The notes under the pieces: generated by a model
Database searches by the model: none
What the model was told of the DNA's origin: nothing
The model's input: only the letters and a program-made list of their open reading frames with translations
DNA from: Idiomarina baltica OS145
Lineage (GTDB): Bacteria; Pseudomonadota; Gammaproteobacteria; Enterobacterales; Alteromonadaceae
Assembly (NCBI RefSeq): GCF_000152885.1
Contig: NZ_CH672404.1
Coordinates: forward strand, 31,273-95,272
Length of the DNA stretch: 64,000 nt
Direction of reading: 5' to 3'
Made by a program: the position numbers and the translations under genes
Part shown: piece after piece, positions 24,114 to 33,927 of the stretch
Numbering within the stretch: the stretch's first letter is position 1
Layout of the letters: each line of letters opens with the position of its first letter

Positions 24114-26948
24114 ATGAGTGATTATAAGCACACATTAAACTTGCCGGAAACGGCGTTCCCAATGCGCGGAAACCTCGCTAAACGCGAGCCGGGCATGCTC
24201 AAACAATGGTATCAAGACGATCTCTATGGCGAGATCCGTAAAGCCAAACAGGGCAAGCCAAGTTTTATTTTGCACGATGGACCTCCGTACGCAAACGGTC
24301 AGATCCACATTGGTCATGCGGTCAATAAAATTCTCAAAGACATTATCATTAAGTCGAAAACCCTAAGCGACTTTGATGCACCTTACACCCCAGGCTGGGA
24401 CTGTCATGGCTTGCCTATCGAACTGCAAGTCGAGAAAAAGCACGGTAAACCGGGCCAAAAGCTCGACTTGGCGGAGTTCCGTAAACACTGTCGTGACTAC
24501 GCGCAGACGCAAATTGACCAGCAGCGCGAAGACTTTAAACGGTTGGGTGTATTGGGTGACTGGGATAATCCTTATTTAACGATGAACTTTAAGCAAGAAG
24601 CGGATAGTGTGCGCGCGCTTGCTAAAATCATCGATAAAGGTCATTTGCATCAAGGCTTTAAGCCTGTGCATTGGTGTACAGATTGTGGTTCAGCATTAGC
24701 CGAAGCAGAAGTCGAGTATAAAGATAAAGAATCACCCGCTATCGATGTGCGCATGCCGCTCACGGATAGTGATAAAGCACTGGCGGCGTTCACGACGCCA
24801 GAAGGACATCAGGGTCAAGGCAAACTGAGCATGGTGATCTGGACCACCACGCCATGGACCATGCCGGCTAACCGTGCGGTAACGCTTGCCGAAGGACTTG
24901 AATACGCGTTAGTGCAAATCGAAGCAACTGACGACCAACAGGCTGAGCGTGTCATTCTTGCGAGTGACTTGGTAAATGATTGTATGGACCGTTGGGGCAT
25001 TAATCACTATCACAAGTTAGGCTTCTGCAAAGGTAAAGCGCTTGAGCTGTTGAAGCTCGACCACCCATTATTTGATATCAAAGTGCCGGTGATCATGGGC
25101 GACCATGTTACCACCGAAAGCGGTACAGGTTGTGTGCATACCGCACCGGGCCACGGTGTAGATGACTTCTTGGTGGGCCAAAAATACGATCTAGAAGTCT
25201 ATAATCCGGTGGGCGACAACGGTGTTTACAAAGAAGATACGCCGCGCTTTGCTGGACAGCACGTGTTCAAGGCGAATGAGCCTATTATCGATGCCTTACG
25301 TGATGCAGGTAACTTGATGCACGCTGAGCGTTATAAGCACTCGTATCCGCATTGCTGGCGCCATAAAACGCCGATTATTTTCCGTGCTACACCACAGTGG
25401 TTTATCAGCATGGATCAAAAAGGCTTACGTAGCCAAGCGCTTGAGCAAATCAAGCAAGTGCGTTGGGTACCCGAGTGGGGTCAAAGCCGCATCGAGTCAA
25501 TGGTTGAAGGCCGTCCAGACTGGTGTATCTCCCGTCAACGGACGTGGGGGAACCCGATCGCGATTTTCGTCAATCGCGAAACCGAAGAGCTGCATCCCAA
25601 CACCCTTGAGCTGATGGAACAGGTCGCTCAGCTTATCGAGAAAGACGGTGTTCAGGCATGGTTCGATCTTGATCCGGCGACCTTGTTAGGTGATGAAGCG
25701 GACAAATATCGTAAAGTGACCGACACATTAGATGTCTGGTTCGATTCGGGTGTGACTCACCATTGTGTATTACGTGAATTCCCGGGCTTAAGCTGGCCAG
25801 CAGATTTATACCTTGAAGGTTCTGACCAACACCGCGGCTGGTTCCAAAGTTCATTGGTAACGGGTGTCGCGATGTATGAACAAGCGCCATACCGTCAAGT
25901 GCTGACGCACGGCTTTACCGTAGACGCGCAAGGTCGCAAGATGTCGAAGTCAATCGGTAACGTAGTTGCGCCGCAGGACGTAATGAATAAACTCGGCGGC
26001 GATATCTTACGTTTGTGGGTCGCTTCGGCAGATTATTCAGGCGAGATGACCGTATCAGATGAGATCCTTAAGCGTTCAGCCGATGCGTATCGCCGTATCC
26101 GTAACACGTCGCGTTTCTTGTTAGCGAACTTGAGCGGTTATGATCCTAAGCAGCACCAAGTGCCGATGGACGAGATGGTCGAGTTGGACCGTTGGATTGT
26201 TGGCCGTGCAGCTGACTTACAGAAACAACTGGTGGATGCCTACGACAACTATCAGTTCTTGTCGGTGGTGCAAAAACTGATGCACTTCTGCTCGATTGAA
26301 CTGGGTAGTTTCTATCTGGATATCATTAAAGACCGCCAGTATACCGCTAAAGCGGATAGCTTGGCGCGCCGTTCGTGTCAGACAGCATTGCATCATATTG
26401 CCGAAGCACTAGTACGTTGGATGGCGCCGATTTGTAGCTTTACCGCGCAAGAAATCTGGGATCTGTTGCCGGGTGAACGTGAGCAATACGTATTTACTCA
26501 AGCATGGTATGAAGGCTTTGAACAATTTGCCGGCGTAAGTAGCGAGGAAAATACCTTCTGGATTGAGCTACTGAATGTACGTGATGCGGTTAACCAAGCG
26601 CTTGAACAAGCGCGTCGTGATGATGTCATTGGTGGCTCGCTGCAAGCTGAAGTGACCTTATATGCGGATACGGCACTCGCGGAAAAACTGAAGCGCTTAG
26701 GTGCGGAGTTACGTTTTGCGCTACTGACCTCAGAAGCATCAGTCGCGGACCTTGCGGATGCACCAGAGAGCGCGGTAAAAGCCGAGCAATTGCCGCTTGC
26801 CGTGGCTGTGGTTGCAAGTGCTCACAAAAAATGTGAACGTTGCTGGCATCACCGTGAAGAAGTCGGTCAAATCAGCGAGCACCCCGATCTATGTCAGCGT
26901 TGCGTAAGCAATATTGACGGAGCAGGGGAGGAGCGTCACTTTGCCTAA
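24114..26948 (+). CDS. ileS: Isoleucyl-tRNA synthetase
   Basis: IleS charges tRNA-Ile. The 944-residue length is typical for the bacterial type. The class I motifs are visible as [15 protein letters not shown] (HIGH) and [10 protein letters not shown] (KMSKS), the editing domain lies between, and the C-terminal zinc site has [10 protein letters not shown] and CQRC. The product ends HFA; the lspA start lies inside its last codons. Confidence 0.98.
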   Translation: MSDYKHTLNLPETAFPMRGNLAKREPGMLKQWYQDDLYGEIRKAKQGKPSFILHDGPPYANGQIHIGHAVNKILKDIIIKSKTLSDFDAPYTPGWDCHGLPIELQVEKKHGKPGQKLDLAEFRKHCRDYAQTQIDQQREDFKRLGVLGDWDNPYLTMNFKQEADSVRALAKIIDKGHLHQGFKPVHWCTDCGSALAEAEVEYKDKESPAIDVRMPLTDSDKALAAFTTPEGHQGQGKLSMVIWTTTPWTMPANRAVTLAEGLEYALVQIEATDDQQAERVILASDLVNDCMDRWGINHYHKLGFCKGKALELLKLDHPLFDIKVPVIMGDHVTTESGTGCVHTAPGHGVDDFLVGQKYDLEVYNPVGDNGVYKEDTPRFAGQHVFKANEPIIDALRDAGNLMHAERYKHSYPHCWRHKTPIIFRATPQWFISMDQKGLRSQALEQIKQVRWVPEWGQSRIESMVEGRPDWCISRQRTWGNPIAIFVNRETEELHPNTLELMEQVAQLIEKDGVQAWFDLDPATLLGDEADKYRKVTDTLDVWFDSGVTHHCVLREFPGLSWPADLYLEGSDQHRGWFQSSLVTGVAMYEQAPYRQVLTHGFTVDAQGRKMSKSIGNVVAPQDVMNKLGGDILRLWVASADYSGEMTVSDEILKRSADAYRRIRNTSRFLLANLSGYDPKQHQVPMDEMVELDRWIVGRAADLQKQLVDAYDNYQFLSVVQKLMHFCSIELGSFYLDIIKDRQYTAKADSLARRSCQTALHHIAEALVRWMAPICSFTAQEIWDLLPGEREQYVFTQAWYEGFEQFAGVSSEENTFWIELLNVRDAVNQALEQARRDDVIGGSLQAEVTLYADTALAEKLKRLGAELRFALLTSEASVADLADAPESAVKAEQLPLAVAVVASAHKKCERCWHHREEVGQISEHPDLCQRCVSNIDGAGEERHFA

Positions 26949-27474
26949 AGCTCAATCAGTAAAGCCTAACAAACGTGCATCGGGCCTGCAGTATCTGTGG
27001 GTCACGGTGGCGATTTTCATCATCGATCAACTCACCAAATGGTGGGTGGCGAGCGATTTCGAGCTATACGAAAGTCGCATTATTATTGATGGTCTTTTTA
27101 ACCTCACATACGTGCATAACTATGGTGCGGCATTTAGCTTCTTAAGCGACGGTGGCGGCTGGCAACGTTGGTTCTTTACCCTGATAGCGGTCGCCGTCAG
27201 CGTGGTATTGCTGATCTGGTTGCGTCGCAATGATGTGAGCTTTTGGCGTCAAAATTTGTCATTCTCGTTGATTTTGGCAGGCGCCATTGGCAATGTGACG
27301 GATCGCTTTCTATTTGGCTATGTTATTGATTTTCTCGACGTCCATTATCAAGGCTGGCACTGGCCAGCATTCAATGTGGCAGATTGTGCAATTACACTAG
27401 GCGCCATACTTATGCTACTAGAAGCGTTTATTGATAATCGCCGAGATCCAGAAGAGACTCAAGGTAAGGAGTAG
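26941..27474 (+). CDS. lspA: Lipoprotein signal peptidase (signal peptidase II)
   Basis: LspA removes signal peptides from prolipoproteins after lipidation. The 177-residue protein has four membrane segments and the two catalytic aspartates in NVTDRF and FNVADC. I choose a TTG start at 26,941, overlapping the ileS stop, because GGGGAGGAG at 26,925-26,933 is at the right distance. An earlier in-frame TTG at 26,914 lies upstream of that site. Tight coupling to ileS is conserved in gammaproteobacteria. Confidence 0.93.
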   Translation: MPKAQSVKPNKRASGLQYLWVTVAIFIIDQLTKWWVASDFELYESRIIIDGLFNLTYVHNYGAAFSFLSDGGGWQRWFFTLIAVAVSVVLLIWLRRNDVSFWRQNLSFSLILAGAIGNVTDRFLFGYVIDFLDVHYQGWHWPAFNVADCAITLGAILMLLEAFIDNRRDPEETQGKE

Positions 27475-27476
27475 TC

Positions 27477-27917
27477 GTGGGACGTTTACCTATTGAAGAT
27501 GGCCGCGAAGTGGTCATGCATTTCACCATTAAGCTAAGTGATGGCTCAGTGGCTGATAGTACGCGGATGTCGGGCAAACCGGCTAAGTTTCGGATGGGCG
27601 ACGGTAGCTTAACCGAAAACTTCGAAGCGTGTTTAATTGGCTTGCGTCCAGGCAGTGAACGAGAGTTTACCTTGCCACCTGAAGATGCGTTTGGTGAACC
27701 TAATCCCGACAATTACTATTATGTTGATTCGTCTAAATTCAGCGACGAGACCAAACCCGAAGTGGGCGCTATTCTCGCTTTTACCCAGCCGGACGGTACA
27801 GAATTACCAGGTATCGTGAGAAAAATCGAAGGACCCACCGTGACCATCGATTTTAATCACCCTTTGGCAGGCCAAACGGTGATTTTTGAAGTTGAAATTA
27901 TTAGCGTGGAGCCGTAA
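27477..27917 (+). CDS. fkpB: FKBP-type peptidyl-prolyl isomerase FkpB (SlpA)
   Basis: FkpB is a prolyl isomerase and chaperone. The GTG start at 27,477 follows AAGGAG and lies 2 nt after lspA. The 146-residue protein has the FKBP start VVMHFTIKLSDGSVADST and the inserted-flap pattern LPPEDAFGEPNPDN. Its place between lspA and ispH is the standard gammaproteobacterial order. Confidence 0.95.
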   Translation: MGRLPIEDGREVVMHFTIKLSDGSVADSTRMSGKPAKFRMGDGSLTENFEACLIGLRPGSEREFTLPPEDAFGEPNPDNYYYVDSSKFSDETKPEVGAILAFTQPDGTELPGIVRKIEGPTVTIDFNHPLAGQTVIFEVEIISVEP

Positions 27918-27935
27918 CGGGCACACGGAGGAATT

Positions 27936-28865
27936 ATGCAAATACTACTCGCTAACCCACGAGGCTTTTGTGCCGGCGTCGATCGCGCCATTACCATCGT
28001 CGAGCGAGCGCTTGAGATATTTGAACCGCCCATTTATGTGCGGCATGAAGTCGTCCATAACAAATATGTGGTCAATAAGCTACGTGATGCGGGAGCCGTC
28101 TTTGTCGAAGAGCTCGATGAAGTGCCCGATGAAGCGATTGTCATTTTTAGCGCGCACGGCGTATCACAAGCGGTACGTCAAAATGCCAAGGATCGGGGAT
28201 TAAAAGTCTTTGATGCGACGTGCCCGTTGGTGACCAAAGTACACATGGAAGTCACTCGAGCGAGTCGAAAAGGTCATGAGTGTGTTTTGATAGGCCATGC
28301 AGGGCACCCAGAAGTCGAAGGTACGATGGGGCAATACGCGAACCCGAAGGGCGGCATCTACTTGGTGGAGTCACCCGAGGATGTTGGTACGCTCGAGATA
28401 AAAGATCCAAATAATTTACATTACATGAGTCAAACGACGCTGTCGGTGGATGATACGGCGGATGTGATTGATGCTTTGCGTCAACGGTTTCCAAACATTA
28501 ACGGACCGCGCAAAGATGATATCTGCTATGCCACACAAAATCGTCAGGATGCGGTACGTCAATTAGCTGAGGAAGCGCAATTAATGTTGGTGGTGGGTGC
28601 AAAAAACAGCTCAAACTCCAACCGGCTGCGCGAATTGTCAGAAAAAATGGGCACACCGGCTTATTTGATTGATGATGCCAATGGCATCCAACGCGAATGG
28701 CTTAACGATATTGACCGTGTGGCGGTGACCGCGGGAGCCTCGGCGCCCGAAGTCTTAGTACGTGAAGTGATCGAGCAATTAAAAACATGGGGCGGTAAAA
28801 CCGTCAGTGAGCGCCAAGGGCGCGAGGAAAACATTACGTTTAGTATTCCGCCGGATCTTCGCTAG
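27936..28865 (+). CDS. ispH: 4-hydroxy-3-methylbut-2-enyl diphosphate reductase IspH
   Basis: IspH makes IPP and DMAPP in the last step of the MEP isoprenoid pathway using a [4Fe-4S] cluster. The 309-residue protein has the three cluster cysteines in [25 protein letters not shown] and [11 protein letters not shown]. The conserved [10 protein letters not shown] is present. ACGGAGGAAT precedes the ATG. Its 3' end overlaps the convergent pseudopilin gene by 26 bases. Confidence 0.98.
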   Translation: MQILLANPRGFCAGVDRAITIVERALEIFEPPIYVRHEVVHNKYVVNKLRDAGAVFVEELDEVPDEAIVIFSAHGVSQAVRQNAKDRGLKVFDATCPLVTKVHMEVTRASRKGHECVLIGHAGHPEVEGTMGQYANPKGGIYLVESPEDVGTLEIKDPNNLHYMSQTTLSVDDTADVIDALRQRFPNINGPRKDDICYATQNRQDAVRQLAEEAQLMLVVGAKNSSNSNRLRELSEKMGTPAYLIDDANGIQREWLNDIDRVAVTAGASAPEVLVREVIEQLKTWGGKTVSERQGREENITFSIPPDLR

Positions 28866-29193
28866 TCAGATCAATAAACACGGGTATTGCCCCATCAAGT
28901 TCAGTATGGGTAAGCCAAAACGTGGCTTGCCGTGCTGAGTGCCATACTTTCTCTACCCTAATTTTAGCAGCCTTTGCATGCCAACGTACTAAATCATCTT
29001 TGTTGACGATGTCCATCAGTGACTGTTGCGCGCGTTGCAACGCTAAAAGCGCGCGCTGACGCTGTGCCAATTGAGCGAGCTCCATCTGTGTAAGTTGTAC
29101 TGTCGTGAGCCCGCTGGCGAGTGCGATACTCATGATCAAAGTCATGACCATCGCCTCCATAAGTGCCGAGCCTCTGTGCCTTGGTTTGCTCAT
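28840..29193 (-). CDS. Minor pseudopilin, PpdC/PilV-like
   Basis: The 117-residue protein has a type IV prepilin leader, RHRG^SALMEA, with Glu at +5 and a hydrophobic helix [20 protein letters not shown]. The remainder is short. It is the last gene of a cluster resembling ppdA-ppdB-ygdB-ppdC, whose products prime type IV pili or act in type II-like systems. It lacks a visible ribosome-binding site and starts inside the previous frame. Its 3' end overlaps ispH by 26 nt. Confidence 0.75.
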   Translation of the reverse strand: MSKPRHRGSALMEAMVMTLIMSIALASGLTTVQLTQMELAQLAQRQRALLALQRAQQSLMDIVNKDDLVRWHAKAAKIRVEKVWHSARQATFWLTHTELDGAIPVFIDLTSEDPAEY

Positions 29194-29335
29194 AGGCGCG
29201 TTGTTGTAGGCTTTGATACTGTTGCCATTGCCAAATGAAGCGTTGTGAAAGCAGACTCAGCTGGTTGGTTGCAAAGAGCATGATCAACGCATGTATGCCA
29301 ATCAATGACAGTAGGGGAGTCATAAAGCTGCTCAT
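28994..29335 (-). CDS. Putative YgdB-like membrane protein, frame uncertain
   Basis: The ATG at 29,335 has a very good ribosome-binding site (AGGAG eight bases before). The first 50 residues give a hydrophobic segment (LLSLIGIHALIMLFATNQLS) followed by a polar helix, like E. coli YgdB. After about 29,190 the frame runs inside the PpdC-like gene and looks like out-of-frame translation. Its first 145 bases also overlap the tail of the PpdB-like frame. Probably only the N-terminal part is genuine, and a frameshift may be involved. Confidence 0.4.
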   Translation of the reverse strand: MSSFMTPLLSLIGIHALIMLFATNQLSLLSQRFIWQWQQYQSLQQRAYEQTKAQRLGTYGGDGHDFDHEYRTRQRAHDSTTYTDGARSIGTASARAFSVATRATVTDGHRQQR

Positions 29336-29843
29336 GGGCGGCACTCCTATCTATTCCATTAAAATGATTCAAGGGTAATTCGACGACGTAGTCGGGACTG
29401 GCGAGACGGATAAGATAACCGGCGTTCATTGAAATAACCTCAAATTGAGTGAGGGGCGCGCTCTGTGCCACAGAGAGTCCCTGCCAACCACGCCCATCAC
29501 AATTAACTGCATTACCGTGATACTGCAAAACACCGTCGTTAAGCCGATAACCCACCTGATCTTCCGCTGCGGTTAAGATGATATAGCACGACTGACCGTT
29601 GGAACCCGAGTGTAAAGTAATCGACTGGCTGCCGAATATATCGCGGCCCAATTGCAACGCCAGACTGTGTATTTCAAGTGGCGTATGGGCTTGCTTTAGC
29701 GCCGATGTTACCGTCGTCAACTGCCAAAGAATAACTTGCACCGATGAGCTAGCGAGCAGCGCCATTAGCAGGCAAGCCACCATTAACTCTATCAGTGCCA
29801 TGCCACGACAATAGTGAGCTACCGCACATCGGGCTAAACACAT
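29190..29843 (-). CDS. Minor pseudopilin, PpdB/PilW-like
   Basis: The prepilin leader CRG^MALIELMVACLLMALL is canonical, with Gly at -1 and Glu at +5. The ATG at 29,843 gives about 217 residues and a 10-nt overlap with the preceding gene. The sequence up to about residue 170 (EVISMNAGYLIRLASPDYV) resembles the family. The last 45 residues overlap the next gene in another frame and may be out of frame: a single extra T in the run near 29,360 would give a stop just before the next ribosome-binding site. Confidence 0.75.
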   Translation of the reverse strand: MCLARCAVAHYCRGMALIELMVACLLMALLASSSVQVILWQLTTVTSALKQAHTPLEIHSLALQLGRDIFGSQSITLHSGSNGQSCYIILTAAEDQVGYRLNDGVLQYHGNAVNCDGRGWQGLSVAQSAPLTQFEVISMNAGYLIRLASPDYVVELPLNHFNGIDRSAAHEQLYDSPTVIDWHTCVDHALCNQPAESAFTTLHLAMATVSKPTTTRL

Positions 29844-30253
29844 GTCGCAACCCCCGGAAGTTCGACAGTGCCCGCATTGCAATAGCGTACGCGACCTAAG
29901 GCACTAATCACCCAGCGTAAATGAAGCTCACCTTTGTGCATATTCAAACGACCGGCGCGGGCGTATCCTTGCGGCGCATAAAAAGTCAACGGCCGCGTCT
30001 CGTCATCATAATTACTCGAAAACTGCCACCCTCGTGTATCTAACGCATGCTTAATAAATGTCAGGGGCACTTTAATATGACGTTTTTGCGCTTGTGCGCG
30101 CGCTTGATACGCTTGCAACAAGTTGAGTCCGCGCAACGCCAGCGCTCGTGCCTCAAGTTGTGAGGTGGTATTTTGCATCGCGGGCACGCCTGCGCCCATT
30201 AATACTAAACTCAACAAAGAGCACACAGACCATTCGAGCAAGCTACTCGGCAT
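29834..30253 (-). CDS. Minor pseudopilin, GspH/FimT/PpdA-like
   Basis: The 139-residue product starts MPSSLLEWSVCSLLSLVLMG, a hydrophobic helix with Glu where +5 is expected, but the -1 residue is Pro rather than the Gly needed by prepilin peptidase. The C-terminal part (WVISALGRVRYCNAG and a final Cys) is like FimT/GspH. GAGGAA precedes the ATG. It is the first gene of the cluster and faces away from flhA. Confidence 0.75.
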   Translation of the reverse strand: MPSSLLEWSVCSLLSLVLMGAGVPAMQNTTSQLEARALALRGLNLLQAYQARAQAQKRHIKVPLTFIKHALDTRGWQFSSNYDDETRPLTFYAPQGYARAGRLNMHKGELHLRWVISALGRVRYCNAGTVELPGVATCV

Positions 30254-30357
30254 CACTTCGTTCCTCTTACATCACACCTCGCACAAAGCTAAATCTAAAC
30301 ACCCGAAATACCTAGCCGAGTCATCCGATACGAGCGTAAGCGATAAGCTGATTGTGT

Positions 30358-30374
30358 TGGCATAAAACTTGTAT
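30358..30374 (+). promoter_or_regulatory. Possible sigma-54 type promoter of flhA operon
   Basis: TTGGCATAAAACTTGTA has GG at 30,359-30,360 and the correct 10-nt gap, but the -12 element is GT instead of GC. It lies about 45 bases before the flhA start. RpoN control of flhA is known in polar-flagellated relatives, so the match is plausible. Confidence 0.4.
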
Positions 30375-30418
30375 CTGTTCGGCAGAGAATCATTTTTTTG
30401 ACGCGCAGGAAACGAAGT

Positions 30419-32557
30419 ATGGCAAGTGGTGCTGCAAAACTGAACAATTTAAAAGGGTTAGCACAGGCAAACTCACACTTAATTAAAGGGTTCGGTACCC
30501 CGCTCGCGGTCATGGCAATATTGGCGATGGTGGTACTACCGATTCCACCATTCTTGCTCGACGTGTTGTTTTCGTTTTCTATCACGCTCTCCCTCGTGGT
30601 GATGTTGGTCGCCGTTTATACCCAACGCCCGCTCGATTTTGCCGCGTTTCCTACGGTGCTGCTCATCGCCACGGTCTTGCGCCTGTCGCTGAACGTCGCC
30701 TCCACCCGTGTAGTGTTGCTGAATGGTCACGAAGGCCCCGGTGCCGCCGGTAGTGTCATTGAAGCGTTCGGTAGTGTGGTTATCGGTGGTAACTATACTG
30801 TCGGTTTGGTGGTGTTTGCGATTTTGGTCATTATCAACTTTATCGTTATCACTAAAGGCGCAGGGCGTATCTCAGAGGTGACTGCGCGCTTTACTTTGGA
30901 CGCGATGCCCGGCAAACAAATGGCGATTGATGCTGACCTCAATGCCGGATTAATCAATCAAGAGGAAGCCAAAGCGCGCCGAAGTGATGTTACTCGTGAA
31001 GCCGACTTCTATGGCTCCATGGATGGTGCCAGTAAATTTGTTAAGGGCGATGCCATTGCCGGTATCTTAATATTGCTCATCAACGTGGTGGGTGGTTTCT
31101 TAATTGGCATGATCCAGCACAACCTGTCGTTTGGTCAAGCGATTGAGGTTTACACCTTGCTCACCATCGGTGATGGTTTGGTGGCACAGATCCCCGCACT
31201 TTTACTCTCTGTGGCTACAGCAATTATTATCACGCGCGAGAACGACACCAAAGATATGGGCGATGCGGTGGTGTTCCAGCTCATCAACAACCCTAAAGTG
31301 TTGGTCATCTCAAGTGCGGTGCTCTTTGCGATGGGCGTCATTCCAGGTATGCCGCACTTTGCTTTTTTATCCATGTCGGCTGTATTGGCCGGCGCGGCTT
31401 ATTACAAAATGCGTCATGCCGAGAGCCAAGAAACTGAACAGGTTGAGCAACAGCAGCAAGAGCAACAACAGCAGCTGGCGCAAAAGGAACTCAGTTGGGA
31501 CGACGTGCGTCACGTGGATACGCTCGGGTTAGAAGTCGGATATCGCTTAATTCCGTTGGTCGATCGAAGTCAGGGTGGCGAATTATTATCGCGCATCAAA
31601 GGGGTCCGTAAAAAGCAGTCGCAAGAATTTGGCTTCCTTGTGCCTGCCGTCCATATTCGCGACAACCTCGATCTCGGTCCTAACAGTTATCGCATCACGC
31701 TGATGGGGGTGACCATGGGCGAAGCCGAGATCCGTCATGATTGCGAACTCGCGATTAATCCGGGTCAAGTTTTTGGCGAGCTGGAAGGTGAAAAAACCAC
31801 CGATCCTGCGTTTGGGCTCGAAGCGGTATGGATCCGACCTGAACAACGCGATAATGCGCAAACCATGGGCTACACCGTGGTCGATGCCGCAACCGTTGTG
31901 GCAACGCACCTCAGCCAAATTGTAACCAATCACGCATCCCAGCTACTCGGTCATGAAGAAGCACAAGAGTTACTCGATCGCCTCGGTCGCAGTCATCCGA
32001 AATTAGTCGAAGGTCTGGTACCCGATTTATTGTCACTGGGCAATTTTGTCAAAGTGCTACAAAACTTGCTGGATGAAGGCATCGCTATTCGCGATATGCG
32101 TACCATTGTACAAACATTAGTCGAGTACGCCGGACGCACTCAAGACACCGATGTGTTAACTGCGGCAGTGCGTATTTCGTTACGCCGACTGATCGTTCAA
32201 GATATCTCCGAAGGCCAACAAGAACTCCCTGTCATTACTTTGGCGCCAGAGTTGGAACAAATGTTGCATCAGTCTTTACAGGCAGCAGGCAATGAAGCCG
32301 AACAACAAGGCGCAGGCATTGAACCTGGCCTAGCAGAACGCCTGCAGCAGTCGTTGAAAGATGTTCATCAACAGCAAGAGATGAACGGCGAGCCATCCGT
32401 TTTACTGACATCTGGGCTCCTTCGTTCAACGATGGCGCGTTTTGCGCGACACGCAACAGACGGAATGCGGGTACTGAGTTACCAAGAAATTCCAGACGAT
32501 AAACAGATTCGAATTGTGAGCTCGATTGGTGGACAACAACAACCAGCAGCTCAATGA
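30419..32557 (+). CDS. flhA: Flagellar type III export component FlhA
   Basis: FlhA is the export-gate ring of the flagellar secretion system. The ATG at 30,419 with AGGA before it is preferred over the upstream TTG at 30,398. The 712-residue protein has an N-terminal membrane half (about eight segments, with FPTVLLIATVLRLSLNVAST and GDAIAGILILLINVVGG) and a cytoplasmic C-terminal half. The linker between them carries a Gln-rich stretch (EQVEQQQQEQQQQLAQ). It is the first gene of the flhA-flhF-flhG-fliA-che unit; flhB is not adjacent. Confidence 0.97.
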   Translation: MASGAAKLNNLKGLAQANSHLIKGFGTPLAVMAILAMVVLPIPPFLLDVLFSFSITLSLVVMLVAVYTQRPLDFAAFPTVLLIATVLRLSLNVASTRVVLLNGHEGPGAAGSVIEAFGSVVIGGNYTVGLVVFAILVIINFIVITKGAGRISEVTARFTLDAMPGKQMAIDADLNAGLINQEEAKARRSDVTREADFYGSMDGASKFVKGDAIAGILILLINVVGGFLIGMIQHNLSFGQAIEVYTLLTIGDGLVAQIPALLLSVATAIIITRENDTKDMGDAVVFQLINNPKVLVISSAVLFAMGVIPGMPHFAFLSMSAVLAGAAYYKMRHAESQETEQVEQQQQEQQQQLAQKELSWDDVRHVDTLGLEVGYRLIPLVDRSQGGELLSRIKGVRKKQSQEFGFLVPAVHIRDNLDLGPNSYRITLMGVTMGEAEIRHDCELAINPGQVFGELEGEKTTDPAFGLEAVWIRPEQRDNAQTMGYTVVDAATVVATHLSQIVTNHASQLLGHEEAQELLDRLGRSHPKLVEGLVPDLLSLGNFVKVLQNLLDEGIAIRDMRTIVQTLVEYAGRTQDTDVLTAAVRISLRRLIVQDISEGQQELPVITLAPELEQMLHQSLQAAGNEAEQQGAGIEPGLAERLQQSLKDVHQQQEMNGEPSVLLTSGLLRSTMARFARHATDGMRVLSYQEIPDDKQIRIVSSIGGQQQPAAQ

Positions 32558-32572
32558 TAGGGGGATTGACCT

Positions 32573-33880
32573 GTGAAAATGAAGCGCTTTTTTGCTGAGG
32601 ATATGCGTCGTGCGTTATTGCAAGTAAAGGAAACGCTCGGACCCGATGCCGTTATCATGTCGAACAAAAAGGTCAACGGCGGCGTTGAGATCGTCGCGGC
32701 AATCGATGGTGATGCCGAGTCACCTGCGGCGCCACAACCTGCACCGACGCCTGCACCTGAGACAGAGTCCACGCCAGCCAATTCGCTTGCCGAAATTTTA
32801 GCGCGCCAGGCGGAGTCGCAAGCTTCGCCATCACAGCCCCAGCAGGCATATAGCGAGCCGGAGCCTCAAGTGACCACCTCAGCGAATGATGAACCAAGTT
32901 GGCAAGAACCCGAGCCCGACAATCATATTCCAGATTATGTGGGCGGCGGCAGTGCAAGTGAAATCGCTGAACTAAAATCGCAAATCAAAGGTATTCAAAA
33001 TCTGTTGCAACATCAGTTGAGCGGTTTGATGAAGCAAGAAATCGAACGCGAAGAGCCGATGCGCGCATTGCTTGTTAAGCGCCTAATGACAATGGGGATC
33101 AGTGAACGTATTGCCGATCAAATTGCATGCTTTATTCCCGAAGGCGATGATATCGAGGATAGTTGGGAGCAAGCGCTACAGCTTCTTGAAGGTCAGCTCA
33201 ATACCACCCATGACGATATTTTGACTCGTGGCGGTGCGGTCGCTTTAGTCGGGCCAACGGGTGTTGGTAAAACCACCACCATCGCCAAGCTCGCTGCACG
33301 TTATGCCCAGCGTCATGGATCTGACTCGGTCGCTTTAATCACCACGGACACGTTCCGTATCGGCGCCAGTGAACAATTAAAAGTTTATGGTCGTATCATC
33401 GGCTGCCCTGTAAAAATCGCAAACGATGCCAAAGAACTGGCAGATGCGATGCTGAGCCTGCGTGATAAGCGTCTGATTCTTATCGATACGGCGGGTATGG
33501 GCCAACGCGATAAGCGCTTGAGCGAACAGCTTGGACAAATTCTGCAGAATAAACGTCTCAGAATTCGTCCTTATTTGGTATTATCTGCTACAGCGCAGAC
33601 ACAAGTGCTAAACGATACCGTCAAGCAATTCAAAACACTGCCGCTAGCAGGGTGCATCTTTACTAAGCTAGATGAGTGCTTAAGCTTAGGTGAGAGTATC
33701 AGTGTTGCTATCGAACAAGGTCTCGCCGTCGGTTACTTGACTCATGGTCAACAAGTACCCGAGGATATCCGTGTAGCTGATGAACATTATATGGTGACCG
33801 AGGCTGAGCGCTTGTATGATAAAAGCATTTGTTCGAATGTGTCAGACATGCCAAAATCAAGTTGGCAGGCGGTCCAGTGA
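32573..33880 (+). CDS. flhF: Polar flagellar placement GTPase FlhF
   Basis: FlhF is an SRP-type GTPase that sets the polar site and promotes flagellar assembly. The GTG start at 32,573 follows AGGGGG. The 435-residue protein begins KMKRFFAEDMRRALLQVKET, has a Pro/Glu/Gln-rich middle (about 50-130), and a C-terminal GTPase domain with ALVGPTGVGKTTTIAKL, TTDTFRIGASEQL and LIDTAGMGQRD. It is followed by flhG. Confidence 0.97.
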   Translation: MKMKRFFAEDMRRALLQVKETLGPDAVIMSNKKVNGGVEIVAAIDGDAESPAAPQPAPTPAPETESTPANSLAEILARQAESQASPSQPQQAYSEPEPQVTTSANDEPSWQEPEPDNHIPDYVGGGSASEIAELKSQIKGIQNLLQHQLSGLMKQEIEREEPMRALLVKRLMTMGISERIADQIACFIPEGDDIEDSWEQALQLLEGQLNTTHDDILTRGGAVALVGPTGVGKTTTIAKLAARYAQRHGSDSVALITTDTFRIGASEQLKVYGRIIGCPVKIANDAKELADAMLSLRDKRLILIDTAGMGQRDKRLSEQLGQILQNKRLRIRPYLVLSATAQTQVLNDTVKQFKTLPLAGCIFTKLDECLSLGESISVAIEQGLAVGYLTHGQQVPEDIRVADEHYMVTEAERLYDKSICSNVSDMPKSSWQAVQ

Positions 33881-33927
33881 TGGGCCTTAACGAATCAAGC
33901 ATCAACCAGCAGTAAGAGTTAGAGCGC

